Positions 54,939 through 63,406 of a DNA stretch of 64,000 nucleotides are shown piece after piece. The notes below the pieces were generated by a model. It saw only the letters and a program-made list of their open reading frames with translations, was not told the origin of the DNA and did no database searches. Positions within the stretch are counted from its first letter, which is position 1. Each line of letters starts with the position of its first letter. The position numbers were made by a program, and so were the translations under genes. The stretch is from JALYGJ01 sp963781705 (lineage in GTDB: Bacteria > Chloroflexota > Limnocylindria > Limnocylindrales > CSP1-4), in contig CAWAGP010000010.1 of NCBI GenBank assembly GCA_963781705.1, positions 744,001 through 808,000 of the forward strand, read 5' to 3'.

Positions 54939-56233
54939 GCCGCGTCACCGGCCGTCAGGCGCAGGCCACCCGGCGCGTGGCGCAGCCGGCCACGCCGGCC
55001 ACTTTGCGCGGGCCGCAACGAGAGCGCCACGAGCCCGATTACGTGCTTCTGTTCGCCGTCATGGCGCTGGCGGCGCTGGGCATCCTGATGGTCTATTCGA
55101 GTTCGGGCGTTGCTTCGCTGATAGACCAGCACGACCCGTTCGCGGTGGTCGGCCCGCAGGCGATGTGGGGCGTGCTCGGCGCCACCCTGATGGTCGTCAT
55201 GACGCGCATCGACTTCCGTTACCTGCGCCTCGTGTCGATTCCGGCATTCGCGGTGGCGCTCGGGCTACTGGTCGTCGTGCTGCTGCCGGCAATCGGGCCG
55301 CTCAAGCCGGTAGTGCTGAACGGCTCGGCGCGCTGGCTGCAGATCGGTCCGCTGCCATACATGCACCCGGGCGAGTTCGCCAAGCTGGCGCTGGTCGTCT
55401 ACCTCGCCCATTGGCTGGCGCGCAACGAGCGCAACGTGGGCTCATTCGTGCACGGGATGCTGCCCTTCCTGTTGATCGTCGGTCCTTTGCTCGCCCTCGT
55501 GCTGGTCGAACCCGACTTGGGCACGAGCGGCGTCCTGGCGCTGACGGCTTTCACCATGTTCTTCGTCGCCGGCGCGAGCGTGGTGCAGCTGGCCGCCATT
55601 GTCCCGGTTGGCTCGGCGGCTTTGTGGGTGGTCATGACCCACTTTGGTTACCCGCTATCACGCCTGCAAACTCTCCTCGATCCGTGGGCGGATCCGCAGG
55701 GCAACGGCTATCACACGGTCCAGGGCCTGCTCGCGCTGGGCACCGGCGGCGTGCTGGGCATCGGCCTGGGCCAGAGCAACCAGCCCGGCACCGTGATCCT
55801 GCCGGCCGCCAACAACGACTTCGTCTTCGCACTGATCGGCCAGGAGTTGGGCTTCTTTGGCGCCGTTGCCGTGATTGGCCTGTACGTGCTGCTCGCCTGG
55901 CGCGGCCTGCGCATCGCGCTCAACACGCCCGACAAGTTCGGCCGCCTGCTGGCGACCGGCATCACCGCCTGGCTGACGCTGCAGGCGTTCATCAACATCG
56001 CCGTGGTGGTCGTCCTGTTGCCCGTCACCGGCATCACCCTGCCGTTCGTGTCGCTCGGCGGTTCATCACTGGCGGTCAGCTTCGTGGCCGTCGGTATCCT
56101 GCTCTCGATCTCGCGCGAGACACTGCCCAGAGGAAATTGGAACCATGCGGATTCTGATCGCCGCCGGTGGTACAGGCGGGCACGTGTATCCCGCGCTGGC
56201 CGTCGCGCGCTCCCTGCGCGATCGGGCGCCTGA
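54935..56233 (+). CDS. ftsW: FtsW, septal peptidoglycan glycosyltransferase (SEDS family)
   Basis: 432 residues; ATG overlaps the murD stop. About ten helices with MVYSSSG, NGSARWLQIGPLPYMHPGEFAKLALVVYLA, EPDLGTSG, ANNDFVFALIGQELGFFG and LPFVSLGGSSL. The C-terminal 30 residues run 89 bases into murG in another frame, a long overlap. They may be a low-complexity tail or reflect a missed base near 56120. Confidence 0.93.
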   Translation: MSRVTGRQAQATRRVAQPATPATLRGPQRERHEPDYVLLFAVMALAALGILMVYSSSGVASLIDQHDPFAVVGPQAMWGVLGATLMVVMTRIDFRYLRLVSIPAFAVALGLLVVVLLPAIGPLKPVVLNGSARWLQIGPLPYMHPGEFAKLALVVYLAHWLARNERNVGSFVHGMLPFLLIVGPLLALVLVEPDLGTSGVLALTAFTMFFVAGASVVQLAAIVPVGSAALWVVMTHFGYPLSRLQTLLDPWADPQGNGYHTVQGLLALGTGGVLGIGLGQSNQPGTVILPAANNDFVFALIGQELGFFGAVAVIGLYVLLAWRGLRIALNTPDKFGRLLATGITAWLTLQAFINIAVVVVLLPVTGITLPFVSLGGSSLAVSFVAVGILLSISRETLPRGNWNHADSDRRRWYRRARVSRAGRRALPARSGA

Positions 56234-57290
56234 CAGCGAGTTCCTGTGGCTTGGTGGTCACCGCGGGCTCGAGTCGACGATCGTGCCGGGGGAGGGCTAC
56301 CGGCTGCGGCTGCTATGGCTGCGCTCGCTGCGGACGACCGATCGCTCGATCCACACCGTGCTCGATCCGCTCCGGCTGGCCGCGTCGTACGGTCAGGCGC
56401 TGGGGATCCTTGCCCGCTACCGACCGCGCGCGATCTTCACCACCGGCGGTTTCCTGGCCGTGCCGGTGATCGCGGCGGCGGCAACGCTGCGCATCCCGAG
56501 CGTCATCTGGGAGGGCAACCTGATCGCCGGGCGCAGCGTGCGCGCCAGCGCCCGATTGGCCAGCGCGGCCGCGGTGTCTTTTGCCGACACGTGCGCCGAC
56601 CTGGGCGCCCGGCTGTGTTTCGTAACCGGCACTCCAATTCGCTCTTTCGCCGGCCATGACCGAGCTGGCGCGCGGCAGGCCTTGCACCTCGACGAGGACC
56701 TGCCCTGCCTGCTCATCTTCGGTGGTTCGCAGGCCGTGCGCCGGCTGAACCGGGCCGTGGCCGAGGCGCTGCCGAGCCTCGTTGAGCGAGCGTACGTCGT
56801 GCACTTGACCGGCCAGCCCGCGTATGCCGACGCACTGCGCCGCCGCGAAGCGCTGCCGGTCGCGGTCCGCGGTCGGTACCGGCCCTTCGCCTTCCTGCGC
56901 GCGGAAATGACCGACGCCCTGCTGGCGGCCGACCTACTGGTCGGCCGGGCGGGCTCGTCGACGCTGGCCGAGGCAACCGCCGTGGGTCTGCCCATGGTGG
57001 TGGTGCCATATCCGTGGGCCGACGCACACCAGTCGGCGAACGCCCGGGCGCTGGCCGAAGCCGGCGCCGCCCGCCTGGTGCCCGACGAGGAGTTCGACGC
57101 CGACGCGCTGGCTGATGCGGCCTCCCTGCTTTCGAAACCGATCGAGCTCGAGGCGATGCGCAAGGCCGCGCGCGGGCTGGGTCGCCCGGGTGCCGCTGAC
57201 GCGGCAGCTGAGCTCGTGCTGGCCCTCGCCGAGCGCGCCGCGCTGCCCAGTCCGCAGACCATCGAAAGACTGTCGCGGGCGGCCGCGTGA
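56145..57290 (+). CDS. murG: MurG, lipid II-forming GlcNAc transferase
   Basis: 381 residues. GT-B fold with AAGGTGGHVYPALAVA, FTTGGFLAVPVIAAA, GTPIRSF, IFGGSQAVRRLNRAV and the UDP-GlcNAc site GRAGSSTLAEATAVGLPMVVVPYPWADAHQSANA. Converts lipid I to lipid II on the inner face of the membrane. Confidence 0.95.
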   Translation: MRILIAAGGTGGHVYPALAVARSLRDRAPDSEFLWLGGHRGLESTIVPGEGYRLRLLWLRSLRTTDRSIHTVLDPLRLAASYGQALGILARYRPRAIFTTGGFLAVPVIAAAATLRIPSVIWEGNLIAGRSVRASARLASAAAVSFADTCADLGARLCFVTGTPIRSFAGHDRAGARQALHLDEDLPCLLIFGGSQAVRRLNRAVAEALPSLVERAYVVHLTGQPAYADALRRREALPVAVRGRYRPFAFLRAEMTDALLAADLLVGRAGSSTLAEATAVGLPMVVVPYPWADAHQSANARALAEAGAARLVPDEEFDADALADAASLLSKPIELEAMRKAARGLGRPGAADAAAELVLALAERAALPSPQTIERLSRAAA

Positions 57291-58252
57291 CGGCCGCCGT
57301 CGTGGGCAGCGACGAATCCGAGCTCGCCCGGCTGGGCACCGAGATACAGCGCCGCATTGGCGTCAAGACCTCGCGCCACGAGCCGCTGGCGCGCTTCACG
57401 ACCATGCGCGTTGGTGGCCCGGCGGACCTGTTCGCCGAGGTGCACAACCTGTTCGAGCTGCGCGCCATCGTTCGTTTCGCCCGGTCGCGCGACCTGCCGT
57501 ACTTCCTGCTCGGCCGCGGTTCCGACCTGGTCATCAGCGACGCCGGCATGCGTGGCCTGGTCATCTACAACCGTGCCCAACAGGTGCGTTTCGAGGGGCG
57601 CCGCCTGATCGCCGACTCGGGTCTGCCGATGGCGCGCGCCGCCACCCTGTGCCGAGGTGAAGGCCTGTCCGGGCTCGAGTTCGGCCTGGCCATCCCCGGC
57701 ACGCTCGGTGGGGCGGTGTGGGCCAATGCCGGCGCCCATGAATCTGATGTGGCGCACGTGCTGGCCGAGGCCGGCGTCCTGCGCGCCGACGGCGATGAGG
57801 TCGCGCTCGACCGCAGCGGGCTTCAGCTGGCGTATCGCGACAGCATCCTCAAGCACAGCCCAGCCGGGTCGCCCGAGGTCGTCACCTGGGCCGCCTTCGA
57901 GCTGACGCCGGCCGAGCCGGCCGACATCGACACGCGGCTCGACGAGATCCGCCGCTGGCGCCAGCAGCACCAACCGCTCGGCCTGCCCTCGGCCGGCAGT
58001 GTCTTTCGCAACCCGGCCGGCGACTCGGCCGGCGCGATCATCGATCGACTCGGGCTCAAGGGCATGCGCGTGGGTGGCGCGGTGGTCAGCCACAAGCATG
58101 CCAACTTCATCGTCAACGATCAGGCGGGCACGGCCACTGATGTGCGTTCTCTGGCTGAGCAGGTGCGTGAGACGGTCAGGCGCGAGACCGGCCTCGAACT
58201 CGTGTTCGAGATCGTTTTCGCCGGTGACTGGTCGGGGTGGGCGCCGGAGTGA
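57287..58252 (+). CDS. murB: MurB, UDP-N-acetylenolpyruvylglucosamine reductase
   Basis: 321 residues, GTG overlapping the murG stop. FAD-binding FTTMRVGGPADLFAEV, LGRGSDLVISD, GLSGLEFGLAIPGTLGGAVWANAGAH, the active Ser in SAGSVFRNP and HANFIVN. Makes UDP-MurNAc. murC, usually beside it, is absent. Confidence 0.95.
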   Translation: MTAAVVGSDESELARLGTEIQRRIGVKTSRHEPLARFTTMRVGGPADLFAEVHNLFELRAIVRFARSRDLPYFLLGRGSDLVISDAGMRGLVIYNRAQQVRFEGRRLIADSGLPMARAATLCRGEGLSGLEFGLAIPGTLGGAVWANAGAHESDVAHVLAEAGVLRADGDEVALDRSGLQLAYRDSILKHSPAGSPEVVTWAAFELTPAEPADIDTRLDEIRRWRQQHQPLGLPSAGSVFRNPAGDSAGAIIDRLGLKGMRVGGAVVSHKHANFIVNDQAGTATDVRSLAEQVRETVRRETGLELVFEIVFAGDWSGWAPE

Positions 58253-59391
58253 AGCGGCCGCACGGCATGCCGCCGACCAGCATCGCCGTCGTCCTCGGGG
58301 GAACATCGGCGGAGCACGACGTGTCGCTCGTCTCCGGCCGCGCCATCGCGGCTGCCCTGGCCGAGCGTGGCCACGCGGTCGAGGGCTGGCTGGTCGATCT
58401 CGATGGGCACTGGTGGCAACTGCCCGCGGCAGCGATGGACGCACGCCACCCGGCGACCGCCTACGACCAGCCGCCGGAGCTGGGTGCGAGCGGGCCGTCG
58501 AGTGCTGCTGCCGCCCTCGAAATGCTTGCTGCGCGGGAGCGGCCGCCGGTCGTGTTCATCGCCCTCCACGGTCCGTTCGGCGAGGACGGCACGCTCCAGG
58601 CGCTGTGCGAGACAGCCGGTCTCATCTACACCGGCGCGGGCGTCGCGGCGTCGGCGCTGGGCATGGACAAGGTCCTGTTCAAGCGCCTGGTCGAGGCGCT
58701 GGGCATGCCCGTGGCGGCGTGGACAGAGGTGTCGGCCACGGAATGGGCGGCCGACGCGACTGGCGTGCAGCGCCGCCTGCTCGAGTTCGCGCGCGGGTTG
58801 CCCGACGCAAGACTGCTGGTCAAACCAGCCCGGCTGGGCTCGTCCGTGGGCATCGCCATCGTCCACCATCCCGACGATCCGGAATACCTGGGCAGCGCGT
58901 TGACCGATGCGCTCGGATACGGCGACAGCGTGCTCGTCGAGGAGTACGTCGATCACCCGCGCGAATTCGAGATGAGCATCGTGGGTAACTCGGCGGCCGA
59001 TCTCGAGAGCTATGGCCCGGGCGAGATCTTTCCCGGCCACGAGTTCTACGACTACGCCGCCAAGTACAGCGAGGGCGTGTCGCGGACGACCGACCAGCCC
59101 GAGGTTGCGCCCGAGCTGCGCGCACGCATGCACGACATCGCCCGGCGCGCCTATCTGGCCATCGGGGCGACGGGCTTCGCGCGGGTCGACTTCATGCTCG
59201 ACCGCGGCGGCCAGCTCTACCTGAATGAGATCAACACCATCCCCGGCTTCACGCCGATCAGCCTCTTCCCGGTGCTGTGCCGGGCGGGTGGCTATGACTT
59301 CGCCGCGATCAGCGAGCGGATCATCGAGCTGGCACTCGAGCGAGCGGCGCTGCAACCGCATCGCGCGCTGACGCGCGCCGACCTGCCTTAG
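58249..59391 (+). CDS. ddl: D-alanine-D-alanine ligase
   Basis: 380 residues from GTG 58249, which overlaps the murB stop; ATG 58267 is an alternative. ATP-grasp: VVLGGTSAEHDVSLVSGRAI, LHGPFGEDGTLQ, GMDKVLFK, VKPARLGSSVGI, VEEYVDHPREFEMSI and LNEINTIPGFTPISLFP. Supplies the dipeptide for MurF. Confidence 0.94.
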   Translation: MKRPHGMPPTSIAVVLGGTSAEHDVSLVSGRAIAAALAERGHAVEGWLVDLDGHWWQLPAAAMDARHPATAYDQPPELGASGPSSAAAALEMLAARERPPVVFIALHGPFGEDGTLQALCETAGLIYTGAGVAASALGMDKVLFKRLVEALGMPVAAWTEVSATEWAADATGVQRRLLEFARGLPDARLLVKPARLGSSVGIAIVHHPDDPEYLGSALTDALGYGDSVLVEEYVDHPREFEMSIVGNSAADLESYGPGEIFPGHEFYDYAAKYSEGVSRTTDQPEVAPELRARMHDIARRAYLAIGATGFARVDFMLDRGGQLYLNEINTIPGFTPISLFPVLCRAGGYDFAAISERIIELALERAALQPHRALTRADLP

Positions 59392-59392
59392 C

Positions 59393-60247
59393 GTGCATCT
59401 TGTTGGACGTCAGCCGGTCGCCGGCGGTCGCCGGCGCCGGAGGGGCTGGGTGGGGCGCATCAACTGGGCGCGCTTCTGGGGCGCGGCGCTGATGGGCGCG
59501 ACGCTGGGCGCTGGCCTATGGCTGCTGACCAGCGATCGCTTCGACCTGGGCCCCGACCAGCCCAGCGTTTCCGGCGTCCACTACACCAATGCCGCGGCCG
59601 TCAACGCGGCAATCGGCATCGGTAACGGCAGTCACACGAGCGTATTCATCGTGGACACGCAGTCGATCGAGCGGGCGCTGTTGGCGCTGCCATCGGTTGC
59701 CTCTGCCGATGTCGAGGTTGGCTTGCCCGCACAACTGACCATATCGATCAGGGAACGTGCGCCGGTGATGGTCATCGATCGGCCGGACGGCGCCTACCTC
59801 TTGGACGAGACCGGCGTGGTCCTGCAGCGGCTGGTCGCTGGTCAGGCGCCTCCCACGGAGTTACCGGCGGTCGACGACGAGCGCCAGGCGTGGGCGCCCG
59901 AGCTGACCGTCGGCCAGCGCATCGACGATGTCGATTTGAGCGCCATGCTCCAGTTGGCCGCCCTCGGCCCGGCCGAGGTCGGCAGCAGCGCAGCCGCCCT
60001 GACGGTCAGCGCCGACGACACCGACGGCTACGTTGTCCGTCCGGTGTCGGGTGACTGGCGTGCCGTCTTCGGCGAGTACACCGCCAATCTGCGCCCGCCG
60101 GGAGTCATCGCCCTCCAGGTGCAATGCCTGCGCTCGTTGTTGGCGGCCGATGAGCTCGAGGTCGCGACGATCTACCTCTCGCCACTCGATGATCGCTGCG
60201 GAACATTCGTACCGCGCGCCACGCCGTCCCCGGTTCCGTCCGCTTAG
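59393..60247 (+). CDS. ftsQ: FtsQ/DivIB-like division protein
   Basis: 284 residues, GTG start. A basic N-terminus, one membrane helix (about 27-46), a POTRA-like domain (VSGVHYTNAAAVNAAI..., FIVDTQSIERALLALPSVASADVEVGLPAQLTISIRER) and a beta domain with YLLDETGVVLQRL. Order ddl-ftsQ-ftsA is typical. Confidence 0.88.
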   Translation: MHLVGRQPVAGGRRRRRGWVGRINWARFWGAALMGATLGAGLWLLTSDRFDLGPDQPSVSGVHYTNAAAVNAAIGIGNGSHTSVFIVDTQSIERALLALPSVASADVEVGLPAQLTISIRERAPVMVIDRPDGAYLLDETGVVLQRLVAGQAPPTELPAVDDERQAWAPELTVGQRIDDVDLSAMLQLAALGPAEVGSSAAALTVSADDTDGYVVRPVSGDWRAVFGEYTANLRPPGVIALQVQCLRSLLAADELEVATIYLSPLDDRCGTFVPRATPSPVPSA

Positions 60248-60261
60248 GCCAGAATGTAGAC

Positions 60262-61500
60262 GTGGACCGCGAAGCCGTTCTCGTATCGCTCGACGTCGGG
60301 ACGAGCAAGGTCGTGGCGCTCATCGGTGAGGTTACCCGCGACGGCGCGGTGACGGTCATCGGCAAGGGCGCCGCGAGCTCGTCTGGACTCAAGAAGGGCG
60401 TCGTCATCAACATCGACCAGACCGTCAACTCGATCCGCGCCGCGCGCGAGGCCGCGGAGCGGCTGTCCGGCTACCGCATCGAGTCGGCGATCGTGGCCGT
60501 CGGCGGCAATCTCGTCGAGAGCCAGAACTCGCGCGGCGCGGTAGCCGTCAGTGGCGCGCGCCGCGAGGTCACGCGCGAGGACATCGACCGGGCCACGGAG
60601 GTCGCCCGGGCGGTCACCATCCCATCCAACCGCGAGGTCCTGCACGTACTGCCGCGCGGCTTCGTGGTCGACGGACAGGAGGGCGTCAAGGACCCGCAGG
60701 GCATGAGCGCGGTACGCCTCGAGGTCGAGACGCTCATCGTCCACGCTTCGGCGACCGGCGTTCAGAACCTGTCCAAGTGCGTCCAGCACGCCGACGTGCG
60801 CATCGATGAACTGGTGTGCGCATCGCTTGCCTCGGCCGATGCGGTGCTGACCGAAACCGAGCGCGAGCTGGGCGTGGCGGTCGCCGACTTCGGTGCGGGG
60901 ACGCTCGACCTTGCCCTGCTCATGGATGGTTCGCCATTCCACACCGCAGTGTTGCCGCTGGGCGGCAACAACGTCACTAACGATGTGGCCATCGGGCTCA
61001 AGACGAGCCTCAACTCGGCCGAGGAGCTGAAGATCCACTACGGCACAGCCGACCCGGCGGCCGTCGGTGAGGACGAGCAGGTAGAAATCGACGCGATCGG
61101 CGACGGTGGCGAAGGCGAGACCGCCTCGCGCCGCGAACTGGCGATGATCATCGAGGCGCGCATGCGCGAGGTATTCGAGAAGGTTGGCGACGAGATCGAG
61201 CGCGCTGGCTCGCGCGGCATGCTGCCCGCCGGGCTGGTGCTCACCGGTGGCGCAGCGCAGCTTGCCGGCTCGGCGCGCCTCGCCCGCGAGGTGCTGGGTA
61301 TGCCCGTCCGCGTCGCCGGTCCGACGGGCGTCGACGGGCTGACCGACCACCTGCTCACGCCCGCCTTCAGCACGTCGCTCGGGCTGCTCATGTGGGGCGC
61401 GCGCGCCGTGCACGGTTATGAGCCCGCGCGTTACGAGAGCGCGCCAGCGCCGGGCGTCTTCGGGCGCATGCGTGACTGGGCGCGCGGCCTGCTGCCGTAG
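60262..61500 (+). CDS. ftsA: FtsA, actin-like FtsZ membrane tether
   Basis: 412 residues, GTG start with CAGAAT 6 bases upstream. LDVGTSKVVALIGEV, GLKKGVVINIDQTVNSI, VADFGAGTLDLALL and LTGGAAQLAGSARLAREVLG mark the actin fold and 1C domain. The C-terminal helix FGRMRDWARGLLP is amphipathic, as needed for membrane attachment. Confidence 0.95.
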   Translation: MDREAVLVSLDVGTSKVVALIGEVTRDGAVTVIGKGAASSSGLKKGVVINIDQTVNSIRAAREAAERLSGYRIESAIVAVGGNLVESQNSRGAVAVSGARREVTREDIDRATEVARAVTIPSNREVLHVLPRGFVVDGQEGVKDPQGMSAVRLEVETLIVHASATGVQNLSKCVQHADVRIDELVCASLASADAVLTETERELGVAVADFGAGTLDLALLMDGSPFHTAVLPLGGNNVTNDVAIGLKTSLNSAEELKIHYGTADPAAVGEDEQVEIDAIGDGGEGETASRRELAMIIEARMREVFEKVGDEIERAGSRGMLPAGLVLTGGAAQLAGSARLAREVLGMPVRVAGPTGVDGLTDHLLTPAFSTSLGLLMWGARAVHGYEPARYESAPAPGVFGRMRDWARGLLP

Positions 61501-61516
61501 GTCGCAGCGACAACGG

Positions 61517-61921
61517 GTGAAGCATCGCGAAGTCACCGTCCATAGCGCTGATCGGCGTGGCCTGTTCGACCTGACCGGGGCGTGCGCCGAGTTCGTCGCC
61601 GGGGAGGGGGACGGGATACTGGTCGTCTTCGTGCCGCACGCCACCGCGGGCGTTGTGGTTGTCGAGCTGGGCGCCGGCTCGGACATCGACCTGATGGCGG
61701 CCCTCGACCGGTTGCTGCCGCGTGACGACCGCTGGCGCCACCGGCACGGCTCTGCCGGCCACGGTGCGGATCACGTGCTGCCGCTGTTGGCTCCGCCATC
61801 GCTGTCGGTGCCGGTCGTCGACGGCAGCCTGCAACTGGGCACCTGGCAGTCGATCGCGTTGCTCGACGGCAACCCGGACAACCAGGCTCGCCGCGTCCTG
61901 TTGAGCTTCATCGGCGGCTGA
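61517..61921 (+). CDS. YjbQ/UPF0047 family protein
   Basis: 134 residues from GTG 61517, 16 bases after ftsA. HATAGVVVVELG, HRHGSAGHGADHVLPLLAPPSLSVPV and LQLGTWQSIALLDG are the family's conserved His/Gln cluster. E. coli YjbQ has weak thiamine-phosphate-synthase-like activity; the true role is uncertain. Its place between ftsA and ftsZ is unusual. Confidence 0.88.
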   Translation: MKHREVTVHSADRRGLFDLTGACAEFVAGEGDGILVVFVPHATAGVVVVELGAGSDIDLMAALDRLLPRDDRWRHRHGSAGHGADHVLPLLAPPSLSVPVVDGSLQLGTWQSIALLDGNPDNQARRVLLSFIGG

Positions 61922-61928
61922 CCGGGCG

Positions 61929-61951
61929 CTCGTCAATCGAGTGTTGACGAG
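61929..61951 (+). terminator. hairpin 8 bases after the yjbQ stop
   Basis: CTCGTCAA, a 7-base loop and TTGACGAG, perfect 8-base arms; no T-tract. It sits between yjbQ and the ftsZ promoter. The right arm also contains TTGACG, so part of it could act as a -35 element. Confidence 0.4.
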
Positions 61952-62053
61952 AGCCCGTAACTTTCCACATTGCGTCCACAATTCAGCGTCACCCGCTGTC
62001 GAAATAGTGGACGGCGGCGGGCAAAGTCGTCCTGTCCGCGGGGGGTGCGCGAC

Positions 62054-62059
62054 TATACT
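62054..62059 (+). promoter_or_regulatory. -10 element (TATACT) upstream of ftsZ
   Basis: TATACT would start a leader of about 76 bases that ends with GGAGGGG before the ftsZ ATG. No good -35 is visible at 17 bases. DnaA-box-like CTTTCCACA (61961-61969) and GCGTCCACA (61972-61980) lie upstream. Confidence 0.5.
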
Positions 62060-62141
62060 CGGCCGAACTGCTGATCCTGCGCGATGCGCCCCGCCAGGAC
62101 CGGGCAATCATCTTTTTCGTGCTTGGTGGAGGGGTTTGAAC

Positions 62142-63377
62142 ATGCCGCTGCGATCGGACTCGGAGAACTTTGCGCTGATCCGAGTCATTGGGGTCGGCGG
62201 CGGCGGCAGCAACGCCGTCAACCGCATGATTCGCGCCGAGCTGATGGGCGTCGAGTTCATCGCCGTCAACACCGATGCCCAGGCGCTGCTCCAGTCGGAC
62301 GCACCGCACAAGATCCGCATCGGCGACAAGATCACCCGCGGCCTGGGCGCCGGCGGTGACCCCGGCATCGGCCAGCGCGCCGCCGAGGAGGACGCCGAGA
62401 AGATCTACGAGGCGCTCAAGGATTCGGACATGGTCTTCATCACCTGCGGCATGGGCGGCGGCACCGGTTCAGGCGCGACGCCGGTCATTGCCGAGGTCGC
62501 CCGTGACCTGGGCGCACTGACCATCGGCGTGGTGACCAAGCCGTTCTCGTTCGAAGGGGCTCGCCGCCGGCTCAACGCCGAGAAGGCCGCCGAGTTGCTG
62601 CGCGATAAGGTCGACACCCTGATCACGATTCCCAACGACCGCCTCAAGGACGTGGTCCAGAAGGAAACGTCGATCCTCGACGCGTTCCGCGTCGTCGACG
62701 ACGTGCTGCGCCAGGGCGTGCAGGGCATCAGCGACCTGATCACGGTGCCCGGGCTGATCAACCTCGACTTCGCCGATGTGCGCACGGTCATGAAGGACGC
62801 CGGCTCGGCGCTGATGGGTATCGGCCGCGCGAGCGGCGAGGGCCGCGCGGCGAATGCCGCCAAGGAGGCCATCTCCAGCCCGCTGCTGGAGGTCAACATC
62901 TCCGGCGCCCAGGGCGTGCTGTTCAACATCACCGGCGGCCCCAGCCTGGCCCTGTACGAGGTCGACGAAGCGGCCGAGATCATCAAGAGCACGGCCGACC
63001 CGGAGGCGAACATCATCTTCGGGACGGTCATCGACGAGCGCATGGGCGACGAGATCGCCATCACCGTCATCGCCACCGGCTTTGACGCCTCGCGCAAGCG
63101 CGACGCGGTGCGGACATTCGCGCCGGCTTCGGTCGACGTGGCCGGGTCGCTACGTGCCGCACGCGACCATGACCTGGTGGATGTATCGGTGCGCCAGCCG
63201 ACCGCGATCCCGGTCGGTGCGGAGAGCGCGTCTGCGCCGGCGGCCATGTCTGCCGCAGCAACACCCTCCGGCGCTCCCGGCACCGGCCAGCCGCGTGCCG
63301 GCATGGAGCCGCGCCGCGGGCCGCAGGTGGAAGTCGAGGATCTCGACATTCCCGCCTTCCTGCGGCGGCATCGCTGA
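62142..63377 (+). CDS. ftsZ: FtsZ, tubulin-like division GTPase
   Basis: 411 residues from ATG 62142 with GGAGGGG upstream; the frame extends further back but without family sequence. IGVGGGGSNAVNRMI, NTDAQAL, tubulin signature GGGTGSGATPVIAE, NDRL, DFADVRTVM. A variable linker ends in the C-terminal peptide DIPAFLRRHR that contacts FtsA/SepF. Confidence 0.97.
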   Translation: MPLRSDSENFALIRVIGVGGGGSNAVNRMIRAELMGVEFIAVNTDAQALLQSDAPHKIRIGDKITRGLGAGGDPGIGQRAAEEDAEKIYEALKDSDMVFITCGMGGGTGSGATPVIAEVARDLGALTIGVVTKPFSFEGARRRLNAEKAAELLRDKVDTLITIPNDRLKDVVQKETSILDAFRVVDDVLRQGVQGISDLITVPGLINLDFADVRTVMKDAGSALMGIGRASGEGRAANAAKEAISSPLLEVNISGAQGVLFNITGGPSLALYEVDEAAEIIKSTADPEANIIFGTVIDERMGDEIAITVIATGFDASRKRDAVRTFAPASVDVAGSLRAARDHDLVDVSVRQPTAIPVGAESASAPAAMSAAATPSGAPGTGQPRAGMEPRRGPQVEVEDLDIPAFLRRHR

Positions 63378-63382
63378 CCTGG

Positions 63383-63406
63383 AGCGCGCCGCTCGATCGG
63401 CGCGCT
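63383..63406 (+). terminator. hairpin 5 bases after the ftsZ stop
   Basis: AGCGCGCCG, loop CTCGAT and CGGCGCGCT: perfect 9-base arms, very GC-rich, without a T-tract. It probably ends or attenuates ftsZ transcription; it overlaps the likely start of the next gene. Confidence 0.5.
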
